Origin: Bryobacterales bacterium
GTDB lineage: Bacteria > Acidobacteriota > Terriglobia > Bryobacterales > Bryobacteraceae
Assembly (NCBI GenBank): GCA_003166865.1
Contig: PMUP01000045.1
Span: 20,658-56,091, forward strand
Direction of reading: 5' to 3'
Length of the DNA stretch: 35,434 bases
How positions within the stretch are numbered: the first letter of the stretch is position 1; each line of letters starts with the position of its first letter. Below, in pieces: positions 33,560 to 35,434 of the stretch. Both the position numbers and the translations under genes were made by a program. A model generated the notes under the pieces. The model ran no database searches. It worked only from the letters and a program-made list of their open reading frames with translations, and was not told the origin of the DNA.

Positions 33560-34261
33560 ATGACTGCAATTTCGAATCGTCTCAATTTCTGGCGCCGCTC
33601 CGCGCGGCTGGCCACCATCTTCATGATTTTCACCGCGGCGGTATTTGTTGCCGGCGCGGAGACCCCGCCCTACGCGCTGCTCCAATATTCCACGTTGACC
33701 GGGTCCGGCAATACCATAACCGCGGCGTGGGTGCCTGTAGTTACCTCCAAAGGAACGACCTACCAAAACATTACGTTGCTGTTCGATGTGAGCGCGGAAG
33801 GCGTCGTGACACTCGCTTCTGGTTACCCAGTGGTTGTGCCAGCGCCGACCAACCTGGTGTCCTCGTTCAAAGCGGGCAATTACGTCGGGCCAAGCACAAT
33901 TCTGAGTGGGGATGCCTTGATTACGGTAGCCGGTCCGGGGGTAACCACTGGCGGAGCCACGGAGTGGACCCTCGGTGCAACAACCAACGCTAATGGGTGC
34001 ACGTATCCATCTACAGCCACCTGGTATGTTGGCCCAATCGCCGACAGTCCATTAGCCGCGCGACTCAAAGCCGCAGGTATCACGTCGACGGCTTGGTCCT
34101 ACGGCGTCGGCACCGGTTCCTGTTATAACGACTGGGGCACCGACACTCTGATCGGTGTCAGCCAGGTTGGGAATTCGATTACGATCGTCAGCTTCACCTA
34201 CGCCGGCACTGATAAGAATGAGCCTGTTGATCAGATCACCTACGGTCCTGTAACGCCGTAG
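33560..34261 (+). CDS. Secreted protein of unknown function, Thr/Gly/Val-rich
   Basis: This 233-residue precursor follows an AAAGGAG ribosome site. A signal peptide with a positively charged n-region (NRLNFWRRSARLATIF) ends near VAGAE. The mature part is rich in Thr, Gly and Val and looks like beta-sandwich strands, with two Cys residues (NANGCTYPS, GTGSCYND) that may form a disulfide. No family is recognised. Its TAG is directly followed, in the same frame, by the remnant of a porin 3' end, so the gene sits at a rearrangement junction. Confidence 0.7.
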   Translation: MTAISNRLNFWRRSARLATIFMIFTAAVFVAGAETPPYALLQYSTLTGSGNTITAAWVPVVTSKGTTYQNITLLFDVSAEGVVTLASGYPVVVPAPTNLVSSFKAGNYVGPSTILSGDALITVAGPGVTTGGATEWTLGATTNANGCTYPSTATWYVGPIADSPLAARLKAAGITSTAWSYGVGTGSCYNDWGTDTLIGVSQVGNSITIVSFTYAGTDKNEPVDQITYGPVTP

Positions 34262-34300
34262 ATCACGCGGCCCGATTCGCGGCGGTGCCACTGTGGAACC

Positions 34301-34597
34301 CACCGCCGCCGGACCGTCACGGCCCAGTGGCTGGATTTCTGGCTAGCCAGCGCGACCGATTCGCTCTACAACACCTCGGGCGGTTCCATCGTCCGCGATA
34401 CCGCAGGGACCGCCGGAAACCACATCGGCCAGGAAACCGACCTCTACACGTGGTACGAGCTCAACCGGCATGTGAACGTCGGCGTCGGATTCGCGCATAT
34501 CTTCCCCGGCCAATACCTCTTAATCATGGAGAAGGGGCCTAATTACACCTATCCGTACTTCGCGCTCAACTTCAAGGACGCGGGCAGCACTCACTAG
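34301..34597 (+). pseudogene. 3' fragment of an alginate-export-type porin gene
   Basis: From 34316 to the TAG at 34597 the frame encodes about 93 residues matching the C-terminus of the intact porin at 27674-29158, without gaps. By my count 28 of 282 bases differ (about 90% identity), mostly at third positions. One block of about 70 bp, from roughly 34346, is identical. There is no start codon, and the frame runs straight from the stop of the preceding gene. The third-position differences mean the fragment comes from a once-functional homolog, not a very recent copy of its neighbour. Confidence 0.88.
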
Positions 34598-34700
34598 CCT
34601 CACTGTAGGCCCGCCAACAGCTTCGCATCTTGCTTTCAGGTCGCGAATGCGCTAGCATCTCTTTTACAAGACAGCTTCATCTTTAAAAGACACCCTAGCT

Positions 34701-35434
34701 ATGATCTCTCACAGACTAAGTTTGTCCGTATGCATCTTGCCGCTTTTGTGGCTCGCGGTGGTGGCGTTCCCCTCGTGGGCCCAAACGGGAGCGAGCCTTT
34801 CCGGCGTGGTGACTGACAAAACCGGCGCACCCGTTCCCGATGTCGCGGTGACAATCAGGAACGTCGACACAGGTGCAACAACCACGATCACAACCGACGG
34901 CGGGGGGCACTTTCAGGCGTCCGGCCTGCCTCCGGGGCGCTTTGAGATTCGAGCGGCAAAACAAGGGTTCGCCGATGAAACGCGCAAGGGAATCAGCTTG
35001 GCGGGTGGCCAGGAAGCCACGGTCGACATTAAATTGCAGCCGGGCACTCCCGATCCCTGCACCAGCGGCCACGAGTTCCTCACCACCGATTGCACACTGA
35101 CCTGGCACGGCATCACGGTGTACGGTGCGTATGACGTCGGCGTCGGCTATGTCAGCCACGGCTTGCCGGAAAACGCCACTAACTATGAGGGCGAATCTCT
35201 GGTGAACCGAAACGGCTATCAACATCGATTCCTCGTCGCGCCGAACAACCTGCAGCAGACGGGCTTCGGTATCCGGGGCAAGGAAGAGTTTCTGCCTGGC
35301 TGGTCCGTTGTGTTCAACGCTTCAACTGGCATCAATCCGCAGTCCGGCCAGCTCGCCAACGCGTCAGCCACCGACATCCAAAACAACGGCCTTCCCAGGA
35401 GCAGCTATTCGGAAGCCATCGACGGCGCGCGCGC
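34701..35434 (+). CDS. Carboxypeptidase-regulatory domain fused to a general porin barrel, 3'-truncated by window
   Basis: 244 codons are visible and the frame is open to the window end. A signal peptide ends at SWA-QTG (27). Residues about 30-113 are a CarboxypepD_reg/CnaB-like domain (SLSGVVTDKTGAPVPDVAVTI, GHFQASGLPPGRFEIRA). From about 133 the sequence becomes a classical Gram-negative porin start: WHGITVYGAYDVGVGYVSHG, then GFGIRGKEEFLPGWSVVFNASTG. It is therefore probably a porin with an N-terminal plug-like or adhesive domain rather than a TonB-dependent receptor. Two Cys (120, 131) lie in the linker. The start has no strong ribosome site. Confidence 0.78.
   Translation, partial: MISHRLSLSVCILPLLWLAVVAFPSWAQTGASLSGVVTDKTGAPVPDVAVTIRNVDTGATTTITTDGGGHFQASGLPPGRFEIRAAKQGFADETRKGISLAGGQEATVDIKLQPGTPDPCTSGHEFLTTDCTLTWHGITVYGAYDVGVGYVSHGLPENATNYEGESLVNRNGYQHRFLVAPNNLQQTGFGIRGKEEFLPGWSVVFNASTGINPQSGQLANASATDIQNNGLPRSSYSEAIDGAR

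Noticed and set aside
34701-35434. The last gene as a TonB-dependent receptor
   Set aside because: The N-terminal domain suggests this at first, but the following strands match a general porin and no TonB box or plug is visible in the part present.
1-35434. CRISPR arrays, tRNA genes, transposases and phage genes
   Set aside because: No regularly spaced repeat array, cloverleaf-like sequence, DDE transposase or phage structural gene was recognised. The repeats present are short stem-loops.

Overview
The window reads as about 35.4 kb of GC-rich, gene-dense chromosome from a Gram-negative bacterium. The best guess is an Acidobacteriota member of the Bryobacterales/Solibacter kind. This is inferred from an ECF sigma factor paired with a Ser/Thr kinase-TPR receptor, a carboxypeptidase-regulatory domain fused to an outer-membrane barrel, several large porins, and GC-rich intergenic stem-loop repeats. 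No rRNA, tRNA, CRISPR array or transposase gene was seen.

Layout. 1-2.3 kb: a 5'-truncated MoxR/ChlI-type AAA+ ATPase and its VWA partner, then a lone molybdopterin-binding TOBE protein (2375) and convergent msrA. 3.3-8.0 kb: an oxidative block with two tandem aldehyde dehydrogenases, a small secreted cytochrome c, and a divergent secreted sorbosone/glucose-dehydrogenase-like protein. 8.0-10.7 kb: a minus-strand housekeeping operon, mutY-uppS-cdsA. 10.7-18.4 kb: a phosphate module, phoR - porin - pstS-pstC-pstA-pstB - phoU. A candidate Pho box of 11-bp repeats precedes the porin, and three hairpins lie between porin and pstS. No phoB is in the window.

18.6-27.6 kb: a two-component system (response regulator 20768-21451, kinase 18593-20002, both minus strand) interrupted by a plus-strand secreted-protein gene (20105). 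It sits divergently from a four-gene operon: DUF190 (PII-like) - TolC - lipoprotein adaptor - RND pump. Three copies of a 26-bp operator, each with three TCAG-type half-sites at 11-bp spacing, face the promoters of the regulator, the DUF190-RND operon and the secreted-protein gene. The distance to a plausible -10 box is nearly constant. This looks like a self-contained regulon and is the strongest candidate for an undescribed system here. The pump also lacks two of the three canonical proton-relay residues.

27.7-35.4 kb: an alginate-export-type porin, then on the minus strand an ECF sigma factor followed by a membrane Ser/Thr kinase with TPR-like repeats. After these come two secreted proteins of unknown function, a broken 3' copy of the porin (about 90% identical over 282 bp, same orientation, 5.4 kb away), and the start of a carboxypeptidase-regulatory/general-porin fusion that runs off the window.
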